The notes under the pieces were generated by a model, which saw only the letters and a list, made by a program, of their open reading frames with translations, ran no database searches and had not been told where the DNA came from. A program made the position numbers and the translations under genes. Shown here one piece after another: positions 15,042-24,075 of a stretch of 64,000 nucleotides of DNA (within the stretch, counting starts at the first letter, position 1; every line of letters begins with the position of its first letter). Source of the stretch: UBA11540 sp045536425 (GTDB lineage: Bacteria; Bacillota; Clostridia; Oscillospirales; Ruminococcaceae); contig JAZSNN010000026.1 in NCBI GenBank assembly GCA_045536425.1, forward strand, positions 1 through 64,000, in the 5' to 3' direction.

Positions 15042-16193
15042 ATGGCAGAGAATGTTCTCGACAGATTCAAGGAAGAAATCGTAGAAGAAAAGGAAAGAAC
15101 CGGCAGAAAAATAAAGGTCGGTATCATCGGTGCAGGCTGGATAGCAGAGGCACACGCGGCTTGCTACAAGAGAATGCAAGACGTCGAGGTTGTTGCTGTT
15201 GCCGATCTCATAGAGGGCAAAGCACAGAAGTTCATCGATACCTTTGGGCTTACCGATGCAAAGGCATATTCGAGCGACGTTGGGATGCTTGAAAAGGTTA
15301 AAGACCTCGATGCAGTAAGCATCTGTACCTACAACGCAACACACGCTTCCTGTGCAATAAACGCGCTCAATGCAGGCGTGAACGTGCTTCTCGAGAAGCC
15401 CTTTACAGTAACTCTCGACGAGGCTGTTGAGGTTATGCGCGCAGAGAGAAAGAGCGGAAAAATCCTTTCCATCGGCTTCCAACCCAGAATGAGCGCAAAT
15501 ATGCAGATGATAAAAAAGATAGTAGACTCCGGAGAGCTCGGACAGGTCTACTATATGCAGGCGGGCGGCGGACGCCGTGACGGAATTCCCACACCCTACG
15601 GCACATCCTTCATCGCAAAGGAAACGGGTGGTATCGGTGCGGTAGGTGATATCGGCTCCTACTCTCTCGATATGCTTCTGCACGCGGTAGGCGACCCCAA
15701 ACCGCTCACAGTTTCGGGCTATACCTCCGACTTCTTTGGCAAAAACCCCGAAACCTATGGAGGCCACCCCGAATATGCCGAAGTCTTTGCGGTTGACGAT
15801 TTCGCGGCTGCATTCATAAGACTCGAAGGCGGAATTATCCTCGATTTCAGAATTTCCTGGGCAATGCATATGGATACCTGCGGTGACGCGCTTATCCTCG
15901 GTACAAAGGGCGGACTGAGAATTCCCTCCACAGAGTGCTGGAACGGCGAGTTTGACAAACCCCTCAAGATATACAAAAAGGTTGCAGGAAGCGAGGTTGA
16001 GGTCGAAATTCCTCTCAAGCCTATGGGAGACCTCTTCTTTGACAAGACCCGTTCCTTCATCGACGCTGTTCGCGAGGGTGGCGAGGCTACTGTTCCTTCC
16101 TCTCAGATTCTCTACAACCAGGCTATCATCGACGGTATAGTTAAATCCGCAAAGCTTGGAAAAGAGATTGAGATTGAAATTCCCGAAATATAA
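15042..16193 (+). CDS. Gfo/Idh/MocA-family oxidoreductase (first)
   Basis: A 383-residue NAD(P)-dependent sugar or cyclitol dehydrogenase. A 25-residue charged N-terminal extension precedes the Rossmann fold (KVGIIGAGWIAEAHAACYK). The family EKP motif is present (VNVLLEKPFTVTLDEA, Lys about residue 124), as is the substrate domain with GGIGAVGDIGSYSLDMLLHAVGDP. Its start has AAAGGAG upstream, 18 bases after the isomerase. It likely oxidises a hydroxyl, often C3, of a glycoside or inositol. Together with the second paralogue, which is clearly different in sequence, it could form an oxidise-then-reduce pair. Confidence 0.9.
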   Translation: MAENVLDRFKEEIVEEKERTGRKIKVGIIGAGWIAEAHAACYKRMQDVEVVAVADLIEGKAQKFIDTFGLTDAKAYSSDVGMLEKVKDLDAVSICTYNATHASCAINALNAGVNVLLEKPFTVTLDEAVEVMRAERKSGKILSIGFQPRMSANMQMIKKIVDSGELGQVYYMQAGGGRRDGIPTPYGTSFIAKETGGIGAVGDIGSYSLDMLLHAVGDPKPLTVSGYTSDFFGKNPETYGGHPEYAEVFAVDDFAAAFIRLEGGIILDFRISWAMHMDTCGDALILGTKGGLRIPSTECWNGEFDKPLKIYKKVAGSEVEVEIPLKPMGDLFFDKTRSFIDAVREGGEATVPSSQILYNQAIIDGIVKSAKLGKEIEIEIPEI

Positions 16194-16205
16194 CAGAGGC
16201 GTATT

Positions 16206-17261
16206 ATGAAAAACACAAAGGTAGCCGTTCTCGGATACGGTGGAATGGGCTCTGCACACACAAGAATGCTCGAGAAATACGACACGGTCGAGTGTGCGGG
16301 AGTCTTCGATATCGACCCCAAAAAGAACGCTCTCGCCAGAGAAAATGGCTTGAACGTCTATGACAGCTTTGACGCTATGCTCTCTGACCCCGAGGTCGAC
16401 GCAGTAACTGTGGCAGTGCCAAACGACGCGCATCTCGAGTGCTGTGTCAGGGCAATGGACGCAAAAAAACACGTGGTCTGCGAAAAGCCCGTAGCTATGA
16501 GCCACGAAGATTTGGAACAGATGATTGCCGCTTCAAAGCGCAACAACGTCATCTTCACAGTGCATCAAAACAGGCGTTGGGACAGCGACTTTAAGATAGT
16601 CCAAAAGCTCGTCGACGAAAACACCTTGGGCAAGGTTTTCTGTATCGAGTCGAGAGTTCACGGCTCGAGAGGGATCCCCGGCGACTGGAGAAACAAAAAG
16701 GAATGCGGAGGCGGAATGATACTCGACTGGGGAATACATCTCTTCGACCAGATGTTTCTCATCGCAGGGGATAGAAAGCTCAAATCCATCTATGCGACCC
16801 TTTCCTACGTTACAAACGAGGAATGTGACGACGGCTTCAAGGTCATAGCACAGTTTGAGGACGACCTGCAGTTTCACGTTGAGGTCGGAACAAGCAACTT
16901 TATTAATCTGCCCCGTTGGTATGTCCTCGGCGAAAACGGCTCTGCCCTCGTTGAGAATTGGAAGCTCGACGGAAGGATAGTTATGGTTTCCGATTGGGAA
17001 AACCGCGATGCAGTTCCCGTGGAAACTGCGGCAGGCTGGACAAAGACGATGGCTCCTCGCACAAAGGACACCATCACCGAATACCCGCTTCCCGAGGTGG
17101 AGTCAAACCTGTCCGACTTCTACCAAAACCTCGGTCGCGCAATCAAAGACGAGGAACAACAGCTCGTCAAACACTTCGAGGTTATGCGCACCATGAAGTT
17201 TATGGAAGCAGTCTTCAAATCTGCTGAGAAAAATACAGTTATCACCGAGTTTGATTTCTAA
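16206..17261 (+). CDS. Gfo/Idh/MocA-family oxidoreductase (second)
   Basis: A 351-residue dehydrogenase of the same family as its upstream neighbour, with Rossmann motif VAVLGYGGMGSAHTRML, EKP motif HVVCEKPVAMSHEDLEQM and QNRRWDSDFKIVQKLV. GGGMILDWGIHLFDQMFL (about 180-197) carries the usual catalytic Asp and His. It starts 12 bases after the first paralogue and ends the operon before a terminator. No transporter or kinase accompanies the set, so uptake must be encoded elsewhere. Substrate unknown. Confidence 0.9.
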   Translation: MKNTKVAVLGYGGMGSAHTRMLEKYDTVECAGVFDIDPKKNALARENGLNVYDSFDAMLSDPEVDAVTVAVPNDAHLECCVRAMDAKKHVVCEKPVAMSHEDLEQMIAASKRNNVIFTVHQNRRWDSDFKIVQKLVDENTLGKVFCIESRVHGSRGIPGDWRNKKECGGGMILDWGIHLFDQMFLIAGDRKLKSIYATLSYVTNEECDDGFKVIAQFEDDLQFHVEVGTSNFINLPRWYVLGENGSALVENWKLDGRIVMVSDWENRDAVPVETAAGWTKTMAPRTKDTITEYPLPEVESNLSDFYQNLGRAIKDEEQQLVKHFEVMRTMKFMEAVFKSAEKNTVITEFDF

Positions 17262-17270
17262 ATTTGAAAC

Positions 17271-17309
17271 ACCGCACCGAGTAAAATCCGATCGGTGCGG
17301 TACTCTTTT
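17271..17309 (+). terminator. Terminator of the sugar operon
   Basis: A 10-bp stem ACCGCACCGA / TCGGTGCGGT (17271-17280 with 17292-17301) followed by ACTCTTTT. Confidence 0.8.
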
Positions 17310-17368
17310 GTAATAAATATACATAAAAGTGTATAAATAGTGTATATTTGCAGATAAATATACAAAAA

Positions 17369-17430
17369 ATGAATAAAATTACAGAATAGTATTGACATAC
17401 AAGGACTAAAGTGGTATATTTATTCACATA
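17369..17430 (+). promoter_or_regulatory. ArgR-like operator sites at argG
   Basis: ATGAATAAAATTACA (17369-17383) and TATATTTATTCACATA (17415-17430) resemble Firmicutes ARG boxes (TGAAT and ATTCA half-sites). The second covers the -10 element of the argG promoter, and further A/T-rich half-site-like sequence lies at 17310-17365. Arginine-dependent repression is the natural reading. Confidence 0.5.
17392..17420 (+). promoter_or_regulatory. Promoter of argG
   Basis: Perfect TTGACA (17392-17397) and TATATT (17415-17420) with a 17-base spacer. Confidence 0.85.
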
Positions 17431-17458
17431 GAAAACAACCGATACGGAGGCATATAAA

Positions 17459-18697
17459 ATGAACAAAAAGGACATCAAAAAGGTAGTTTTGGCATACTCG
17501 GGAGGACTTGACACCTCTATCATCATTCCGTGGCTCAAGGAAAATTATAATAACTGCGAGGTCATCGCTGTGAGCGGAAACGTCGGACAGGCTGACGAGC
17601 TCGAGGGACTCGAGGAAAAGGCGATAAAGACAGGCGCTAGCAAGTGCTATATCGAGGACTTGACCGAGGAGTTTGTAAACGAATACGTAATCCCCACCGT
17701 AAAGGCGGGCGCACTCTATGAGGAGTATATGCTCGGCACATCCTTTGCACGTCCCGTAATCGCAAAGAGAATCGTCGAGATTGCAAAGGCAGAGGGAGCA
17801 GACGCTATCTGCCACGGCTGTACGGGAAAAGGAAACGATCAGGTTCGTTTCGAGCTTGCTATAAAGGCTTTCGCACCTGATATGCCCATCATCGCTCCTT
17901 GGCGCGAGTGGACAATCAAATCCCGTGAGGAAGAGATTGCATATGCCGAGGCACACAACGTTCCTCTGAAAATAAACCGCGAAACAAACTACTCCAAGGA
18001 CAAAAACCTCTGGCATTTGAGCCACGAGGGACTTGACCTCGAGGACCCCGGAAACGAGCCGATGTACGAGAAGGAGGGCTTTCTCGAGATGGGAGTATCT
18101 CCCTTGCAGGCTCCCGATGTTCCCACCTATATAACACTCGACTTTGAAAAAGGCGTTCCGGTTGCACTCAATGGCGAGAAGCTGAGCGCAAAAGAGATAA
18201 TCCTAAAGCTCAACAAAATCGGTGGCGAAAACGGAATCGGACTTCTCGATATCGTCGAAAACCGCCTTGTCGGTATGAAGTGCCGTGGCGTGTACGAAAC
18301 CCCCGGCGGAGCGATTTTGTACAAGGCACTCAAGGTGCTCGAGTCCATCTGCCTTGACAAATATGCCGCACACAAAAAGGCAGAGCTTGCAATCAGCTTT
18401 GCAGACCTCGTTTACAACGGACAGTGGTACACACCTCTTCGTCGCGCGCTCTCTGCTTTCGTTGACGTTATCGAGGAAAACTGCACAGGTACAGTAAAAC
18501 TCAAGCTCTATAAGGGCAATATGATAAACGCGGGTGTTTGGAGTAAATACTCTCTCTATGACCCCGAAATCGCAACCTTTGATGAGGACGAGGTCTATGA
18601 CCAAAAGGATTCCGCAGGATTTATCAATCTTTTCGGTCTGCCGATAAAGGTACAGGCAAAGGTCAACGAGAAGAACGGCGAACAGATGAAATATTAA
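17459..18697 (+). CDS. argG: Argininosuccinate synthase
   Basis: A 412-residue enzyme that joins citrulline and aspartate with ATP to give argininosuccinate, the penultimate step of arginine synthesis. The ATP pyrophosphatase loop is AYSGGLDTSI (about 11-20), and GCTGKGNDQVRFE and the REWTIKSREEEIAYA region are conserved. Length is normal. It starts 6 bases after CGGAGGC and is followed by argH after a 62-base gap with a hairpin. Regulation by ArgR is suggested by the upstream sites. Confidence 0.97.
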   Translation: MNKKDIKKVVLAYSGGLDTSIIIPWLKENYNNCEVIAVSGNVGQADELEGLEEKAIKTGASKCYIEDLTEEFVNEYVIPTVKAGALYEEYMLGTSFARPVIAKRIVEIAKAEGADAICHGCTGKGNDQVRFELAIKAFAPDMPIIAPWREWTIKSREEEIAYAEAHNVPLKINRETNYSKDKNLWHLSHEGLDLEDPGNEPMYEKEGFLEMGVSPLQAPDVPTYITLDFEKGVPVALNGEKLSAKEIILKLNKIGGENGIGLLDIVENRLVGMKCRGVYETPGGAILYKALKVLESICLDKYAAHKKAELAISFADLVYNGQWYTPLRRALSAFVDVIEENCTGTVKLKLYKGNMINAGVWSKYSLYDPEIATFDEDEVYDQKDSAGFINLFGLPIKVQAKVNEKNGEQMKY

Positions 18698-18705
18698 ATA
18701 GGATT

Positions 18706-18730
18706 GGGCTGACGAGGATTTCGTCAGCCC
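18706..18730 (+). other. Perfect intercistronic hairpin between argG and argH
   Basis: A 10-bp perfect stem (GGGCTGACGA / TCGTCAGCCC) with loop GGATT in the argG-argH gap. It lacks a following T run, so it is more likely an mRNA stability or processing element than a terminator. Confidence 0.6.
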
Positions 18731-18759
18731 GTCCGTCGATTAAAAAGAGGATTTTCAGT

Positions 18760-20130
18760 ATGGATAAAATGTGGGCGGGACGCTTTAGTAAGTCCCTTGA
18801 CAAAGAGGCGGATGACTTCAATTCGTCGATACACTTCGACTGCAAGATGTACAAGCAGGATATAAAAGGCTCGATGGCACACGCGGCAATGCTCGGTGCA
18901 CAGGGCATCATCGGCAAGGACGACGCGGATGAGATAATCACAGGGCTCGAGGGAATTCTAAATGACCTCGAGAGCGGAGCTTTGCAGTTTGACTTCGACT
19001 GCGAGGATATCCATATGTTTGTCGAAGCGGAGCTGACAAAGAGAATAGGCGACACGGGCAAAAAACTGCACACTGCCAGAAGCCGTAACGATCAGGTCGC
19101 GCTTGATATAAGAATGTATCTGCGCGACGAAACCGACGAGGTTATTGCACTCATCAAAAAGGTGCTGAAGGCTATATACGAGCAGGCGAGCGAGCACAAA
19201 ACCACAATTCTTCCGGGCTACACCCACCTGCAGAGAGCACAGCCGATAACCTTTGGACATCACCTTCTTGCCTATGCGATGATGTTTGTCCGCGATATCA
19301 CAAGGCTTGAGGACGCGAAAAAGAGAATGAACGTGTCTCCGATAGGCTCCTGCGCCCTCGCGGGTACGACCTACGATACCGATAGATACTTCGAGGCAAA
19401 CGCGCTCGGCTTTGATGATATAACCCTAAACTCCATCGACGGCGTTTCCGACCGAGATTTCTGCCTTGAGCTTATGAACGCCTGCAGTACCGTTATGATG
19501 CACCTTTCCAGATTTTGCGAGGAGATTATTTTGTGGTCGAGCTGGGAGTTCAAGTTTGTCGAGCTCGACGATAGCTTCACCACGGGCTCGAGCATAATGC
19601 CACAGAAGAAAAATCCCGATATGGCAGAGCTCATCCGCGGAAAAACCGGCAGGGTCTACGGAAACCTCTTCGCACTCTATACAACCCTAAAGGGACTTCC
19701 TCTCGCGTATAATAAGGATATGCAGGAGGACAAGGAAGCGATTTTCGATAGCTTTGAAACGGTCAAAAAGTGCCTATCGATATTTGCTCCAATGCTCGCG
19801 ACAATGAGCGTTAATAAAGAGAATATGTACAAGGCGGCACAGAGCGGATTTATCAATGCGACCGACCTTGCCGACTATCTTGTAAAGAAGGGGCTTCCCT
19901 TCAGAAGCGCGTATAAAATCGTGGGCGAGATAGTGGCACTCTGTATCGCAAAAAGCACCGTGCTCGACGAACTTTCGCTCGATGAGTACAAGAAATATAG
20001 CGACCTCTTCGACACCGATTTGTATAACGAAATAAAGCTCGAAGCCTGTGTTGAAAAACGCATCTCCGCAGGCGCAACGGGCAAAAAATCGGTCGAAACC
20101 CAGCTGGAATTTATAGAAAAATGGTTGTAA
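18760..20130 (+). CDS. argH: Argininosuccinate lyase
   Basis: A 456-residue enzyme of the fumarase/aspartase superfamily that splits argininosuccinate into arginine and fumarate. It begins DKMWAGRFSKSLDKEADDFNSSI and carries ARSRNDQVALDIRMYLRDE, PGYTHLQRAQPITFGHH and the superfamily signature TGSSIMPQKKNPDMAELIRGK (about 271-291) with the catalytic Ser. Length is normal. It completes the last two steps of arginine synthesis with argG, and a terminator follows. Confidence 0.97.
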   Translation: MDKMWAGRFSKSLDKEADDFNSSIHFDCKMYKQDIKGSMAHAAMLGAQGIIGKDDADEIITGLEGILNDLESGALQFDFDCEDIHMFVEAELTKRIGDTGKKLHTARSRNDQVALDIRMYLRDETDEVIALIKKVLKAIYEQASEHKTTILPGYTHLQRAQPITFGHHLLAYAMMFVRDITRLEDAKKRMNVSPIGSCALAGTTYDTDRYFEANALGFDDITLNSIDGVSDRDFCLELMNACSTVMMHLSRFCEEIILWSSWEFKFVELDDSFTTGSSIMPQKKNPDMAELIRGKTGRVYGNLFALYTTLKGLPLAYNKDMQEDKEAIFDSFETVKKCLSIFAPMLATMSVNKENMYKAAQSGFINATDLADYLVKKGLPFRSAYKIVGEIVALCIAKSTVLDELSLDEYKKYSDLFDTDLYNEIKLEACVEKRISAGATGKKSVETQLEFIEKWL

Positions 20131-20134
20131 AGAT

Positions 20135-20166
20135 AAAAGCCTCGATGAACCCATCGAGGCTTTTGT
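20135..20166 (+). terminator. Terminator of argGH
   Basis: Stem AAAAGCCTCGATG / CATCGAGGCTTTT with a 4-base AACC loop. Confidence 0.9.
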
Positions 20167-20177
20167 TACACATCAAT

Positions 20178-20217
20178 CTTAAAGAAACCTTAAAATTTTC
20201 AGGTCTTTGTTCTTAAA
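20178..20217 (+). promoter_or_regulatory. CTTAAA direct repeats before the response regulator
   Basis: CTTAAA occurs at 20178-20183, 20189-20194 and 20212-20217. The 11-base period of the first two fits an OmpR-family dimer on one face of the helix, so these may be sites for autoregulation. Confidence 0.4.
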
Positions 20218-20251
20218 CATTTTTGAGGTAATATGTAATTGGGGTGAAAAG

Positions 20252-20947
20252 ATGTACAATATTTTGATTTGTGATGACGAAAAGGACATAGTCTCCGCGC
20301 TGAAGATATACCTTCGCGCAGAGGGATATAACACCATAGAAGCATACAATGGACTCGAAGCGCTCGAGGCGGTAAAGCAAAACGACATACATCTCGTTTT
20401 GATGGATATAATGATGCCCGAGATGGACGGAATCTCCGCTATGGCAAAGCTTCGCGAGGAGAGCAACATCCCCGTACTGCTTCTGACCGCAAAGAGCGAG
20501 GACACCGACAAAATCCTTGGGCTCAATGTCGGTGCTGATGACTATATAACAAAACCTTTCAATCCCGTGGAGCTTCTTGCGCGTGTCCGTTCGCATCTGA
20601 GAAGGTATATGAATTTGGGCGGTAGGGTGGAAATCCCCAGCACCTACACCGTAGGCGCAATACAGTTAAACGACAAATCAAAAGAGGTTTTCGTGGATGG
20701 CGAGAAGGTCAGCCTTACCCCTACCGAATACGAGATTTTAAAGCTTCTTATGAGCAGGGTGGGCGAGGTGCTTTCTCCAAAGGATATCTACCGACTTGTG
20801 TGGAACGACACACCCTATGGGGCGGAAAGCACTGTGGCGGTACATATCAGACACATTCGCGAAAAGATAGAGATAAACCCTGCCGAGCCAAGATACCTCA
20901 AGGTAGTCTGGGCACAAGGGTATAAGATAGAAGGGGAGGAGAAATAA
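20252..20947 (+). CDS. OmpR/PhoB-family response regulator
   Basis: A 231-residue two-component regulator. The receiver domain has acidic residues Asp9/Asp10, phosphoacceptor Asp52 (LVLMDIMMPEMDG) and Lys101 (YITKPF). The winged-helix output domain (about 130-230) includes LTPTEYEILKLLMSRVGEVLSPKDIYRLVW and ESTVAVHIRHIREKIE. The ATG at 20252 has GGGGTG upstream; an earlier in-frame start would add 15 unrelated residues. Its stop overlaps the kinase start by one base, so the two are co-translated. Stimulus unknown. Confidence 0.93.
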   Translation: MYNILICDDEKDIVSALKIYLRAEGYNTIEAYNGLEALEAVKQNDIHLVLMDIMMPEMDGISAMAKLREESNIPVLLLTAKSEDTDKILGLNVGADDYITKPFNPVELLARVRSHLRRYMNLGGRVEIPSTYTVGAIQLNDKSKEVFVDGEKVSLTPTEYEILKLLMSRVGEVLSPKDIYRLVWNDTPYGAESTVAVHIRHIREKIEINPAEPRYLKVVWAQGYKIEGEEK

Positions 20948-22788
20948 TGCGAAAACTCACCCATAGCCTTATTGCAAAGATAATCGCAACCTTTCTCATC
21001 ACCATCACTTTTTTCGGCACGATATTTATGGCGGGAAGCGTTGCGGTAGTCTACGTTACCGGCGGCTACGAGGGCACTGCCGAATATGCAAAGGAAAGAG
21101 TTGCCGAGGATTTTCTGTACAACTACGCAGGGGATATAGGAACCGTCTACCTCTCGGGACAAGACCCCTTCGAGAGATATGAAAACGCAAACTTTTGGTT
21201 TGAGGTTTTTGATGATGACGGAAAGCTCATAGGCTCCAACTACAACGGCGGAGAATACGTTGCTTTAGTAAAAACCCCCGCGGTCTATTCCTTCACGGAA
21301 AAAGTAGATGACGACGGCACAGTTCATCTCGAGGAAAGCTACGTAACGGTGACGCTCTACGCCAAAGAAACCCCGACACGCACCGACCATCTTTCCAATG
21401 CCTATTGGCTCATAAACACCGCATTCAATCTGCAATGGCTGTTTGTTCTGCTAACGGTAGTAGGCGTGATTTTGTTTTTTGCACTCGCGACCTTCCTAAT
21501 GTGCTGTGCGGGTCGCTATGCGGGAGAGGAAAAACCCCGCCTGAATAACTTTGACAAATTCCCGTTTGATATACTCACCGTAGGGTATCTGTTTGTCTTT
21601 CTTGCAGAGATTGGCGTTTTAAACGTGCTGTACCATAGAAGTATAATCTTCATTTTCGGCTTTGGAATTTTCTTCTTTGTAGACTTTTTGCTTTTGCTTT
21701 TGTACGCGTATACTATTGCGGCACGGATAAAGACAGGAACGCTCTTTACGGGTACCGCTGTATACAAAATTATCAAGAAACTCGTTTACCTGCTTCGCCG
21801 CATTCCGCTTATCTGGAAAACGGCTCTGGTGGTCTCTGCAATATTTATGCTGGAATATATCTGCATCATACTTTTTCAGTTTGATACTTCTATGCAGATT
21901 TTCACTTGGTTTATCAGCCGATGCTTTATAATCCCCGCCGTGCTTTTGATAGCCATCACCTTCAAAAGAATTCAAAACGGCTCAAAGAAGATAGCAAACG
22001 GCAATATAGACTATAAAATCAACACCGACAATATGCTCTTTGATTTCAAGCAGGTCGGCGAAAACCTCAACAACATAAACAGAGGAATGAAAAAAGCGGT
22101 AGACGAACAGATGAAGAGCGAACGCTTTAAAACCGAGCTCATAACAAATGTCTCCCACGACATAAAAACACCGCTCACGTCCATAATAAACTACGTCGAC
22201 CTCATCAAGAAAGAGGACTGCGAAAACGAGAAGATAAAGGAATACACCGAGGTGCTTGACAGACAGTCTTCAAGGCTCAAAAAGCTCGTCGATGACCTTG
22301 TCGAAGCGTCCAAGGCGTCGAGCGGGGTTCTCGCTGTTGATATGAAACCCTGCGAAATCGGAGTTTTGCTGTCACAAACCGCGGGTGAGTACGGGGAGAA
22401 ACTCGAAAAAGCGGGACTTGAGCTTGTGCTGACAAAACCCGAAACCCCCGTCACCGTTATGGCAGACGGCAGACACTTGTGGCGAATCTTCGACAATCTG
22501 ATGAATAATGTCTGTAAATATTCCCTGCCGTCTTCGAGAGTTTACCTCACCCTCGAAGAACAAAACGGCAACGCTGTAGTGACATTTAAAAACATCTCCA
22601 AAACACCGCTCAATATCACAAGCGACGAGCTTATGGAGAGGTTTGTCCGCGGCGACAGTTCGCGAAACACCGAGGGAAGCGGTCTGGGACTTTCAATAGC
22701 CAAGAGCCTCACAGAACTGCAGAAGGGTAATTTTGACCTGACGGTAGACGGCGACCTCTTCAAAGCGACCCTCACCTTCAAAACGTAA
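20947..22788 (+). CDS. Multi-pass sensor histidine kinase
   Basis: A 613-residue membrane kinase partner of the preceding regulator. It has an N-terminal helix (about 12-38), an extracellular domain (about 40-155), then about five or six more hydrophobic segments up to residue 340. A HAMP-like linker (GSKKIANGNIDYKINTDN) leads to the dimerisation domain with NVSHDIKTPLTSIINYVD (His near 404) and an ATPase domain with NLMNNVCKYS and GSGLGLSIAKSL. The combination of a loop sensor and extra membrane helices is typical of envelope-stress or antimicrobial-sensing kinases, but the signal is not known. A glycosyltransferase follows directly. Confidence 0.92.
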   Translation: MRKLTHSLIAKIIATFLITITFFGTIFMAGSVAVVYVTGGYEGTAEYAKERVAEDFLYNYAGDIGTVYLSGQDPFERYENANFWFEVFDDDGKLIGSNYNGGEYVALVKTPAVYSFTEKVDDDGTVHLEESYVTVTLYAKETPTRTDHLSNAYWLINTAFNLQWLFVLLTVVGVILFFALATFLMCCAGRYAGEEKPRLNNFDKFPFDILTVGYLFVFLAEIGVLNVLYHRSIIFIFGFGIFFFVDFLLLLLYAYTIAARIKTGTLFTGTAVYKIIKKLVYLLRRIPLIWKTALVVSAIFMLEYICIILFQFDTSMQIFTWFISRCFIIPAVLLIAITFKRIQNGSKKIANGNIDYKINTDNMLFDFKQVGENLNNINRGMKKAVDEQMKSERFKTELITNVSHDIKTPLTSIINYVDLIKKEDCENEKIKEYTEVLDRQSSRLKKLVDDLVEASKASSGVLAVDMKPCEIGVLLSQTAGEYGEKLEKAGLELVLTKPETPVTVMADGRHLWRIFDNLMNNVCKYSLPSSRVYLTLEEQNGNAVVTFKNISKTPLNITSDELMERFVRGDSSRNTEGSGLGLSIAKSLTELQKGNFDLTVDGDLFKATLTFKT

Positions 22789-22797
22789 GGAGAAAAG

Positions 22798-24051
22798 ATG
22801 GAAACTATAAAGACGGTAAACTCAATAATAGGCGTTCTGTTTATGCTCTGCTATGCCTATCAGTTTTTCTATATCGCGGTTTCGCTTTTTAGAAAAGCAA
22901 AAACCCACAAAACCGACAAACTTCACAATTTCGCGGTGCTGATTGCCGCGAGAAACGAGCAGTCGGTCATAGAAAACCTCATCCAAAGCATAAAAGCGCA
23001 GGACTACCCGAAAGAGCTTGTCACCGTCTTTGTGGTTGCCGATAACTGCACCGACTCCACCGCCGAAATTGCGAAAAGAGCGGGTGCGGTCGTGTACGAA
23101 AGGTTTAATAAACACGAGGTGGGTAAGGGCTACGCGCTGGACTTTCTGACCTCGAGGATAAAAGAGGACTATGGCGATAGATTCGATGCGTTTTTCGTGT
23201 TTGATGCCGATAACGTACTCGATAAAAACTATATTACCGAGATGAACAAAACCTTCTCGAACGGATATAAAATCGTCACCAGCTACCGCAATTCCAAAAA
23301 CTACGGAGCAAACTGGATATCCGCAGGATATGCCCTCTGGTTTCTTAGAGAATCCAAGTATCTCAACAACGCGCGTATGATTTTGGGTAGTAGCTGTGCA
23401 GTTTCGGGAACGGGCTTTATGTTCAGCCGTGAGGTTTTGGAAAAATCGGGCGGATGGAAGTTTTTCCTGCTCACCGAGGATATCGAGTTTACGATAGCAA
23501 ACGTGACCGACGGCGAGAAGATTGGCTACTGCACCTCTGCCCACCTCTACGACGAGCAACCCGAAAGCTTTTTGCAATCGTGGAATCAGCGTATGCGCTG
23601 GGCAAAAGGGTATCTTCAGGTCTTTTCAAAATACGGCACGAAGCTTTTGAGGGGAATCTTTTCCAAAAAAGCCTTTTCCTGCTTTGATATGACGATGTGC
23701 ATAATGCCCGCGGTGGTGCTGACTCTCGCGGCAGGAATAATAAATATCACAGCGGCAGTTTTGGGAATAGCCACCCAAAATACCGCAGTGCTGATAGCGC
23801 TCTTTTCCCTTGTCCAAACCGTTTTAAACAGCTATCTTCTCCTGTGGATAGTCGGTGCGATAACCACCGTGACGGAGTGGAAAAGCATCCACACAAGCGC
23901 GGTCAAAAAGGTGCTCTATACCTTCACTTTCCCGCTTTTTATGTTCACCTATATTCCCATTTCCTTTGTGGCATTTTTCAAAAAGGTGCATTGGACACAT
24001 ATCGAACACAAACGCTCGATGAACCTCGAGCAGATAAAAGAAAACAGCTAA
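22798..24051 (+). CDS. Family 2 membrane glycosyltransferase
   Basis: A 417-residue processive-type GT2 enzyme. It has one N-terminal membrane helix and a catalytic domain with AVLIAARNEQSVIENLI, FFVFDADNVLD (DxD), LTEDIEF and the QRMRW motif (about 263-267), then about three C-terminal membrane helices. It resembles enzymes that build polysaccharide or glycolipid from UDP-sugars. It lies nine bases after the kinase gene, so the two-component system may control its own envelope-modifying target. The sugar donor cannot be stated. Confidence 0.88.
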   Translation: METIKTVNSIIGVLFMLCYAYQFFYIAVSLFRKAKTHKTDKLHNFAVLIAARNEQSVIENLIQSIKAQDYPKELVTVFVVADNCTDSTAEIAKRAGAVVYERFNKHEVGKGYALDFLTSRIKEDYGDRFDAFFVFDADNVLDKNYITEMNKTFSNGYKIVTSYRNSKNYGANWISAGYALWFLRESKYLNNARMILGSSCAVSGTGFMFSREVLEKSGGWKFFLLTEDIEFTIANVTDGEKIGYCTSAHLYDEQPESFLQSWNQRMRWAKGYLQVFSKYGTKLLRGIFSKKAFSCFDMTMCIMPAVVLTLAAGIINITAAVLGIATQNTAVLIALFSLVQTVLNSYLLLWIVGAITTVTEWKSIHTSAVKKVLYTFTFPLFMFTYIPISFVAFFKKVHWTHIEHKRSMNLEQIKENS

Positions 24052-24075
24052 AGCGGTGCATTGCACCGCTTTTTT
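24051..24075 (+). terminator. Terminator of the two-component/GT2 operon
   Basis: An 11-bp perfect stem (AAGCGGTGCA and complement) followed by TTTTTT. It overlaps the stop codon of the glycosyltransferase. Confidence 0.88.

Noticed and set aside
15015..16505. 496-codon antisense frame across the two Gfo/Idh/MocA genes
   Set aside because: It spans the gene boundary of two well-supported genes, has no ribosome site and shows no family motif.
18706..18730. Terminator between argG and argH
   Set aside because: The stem is perfect but no T run follows, and argH has no separate promoter, so read-through is expected.
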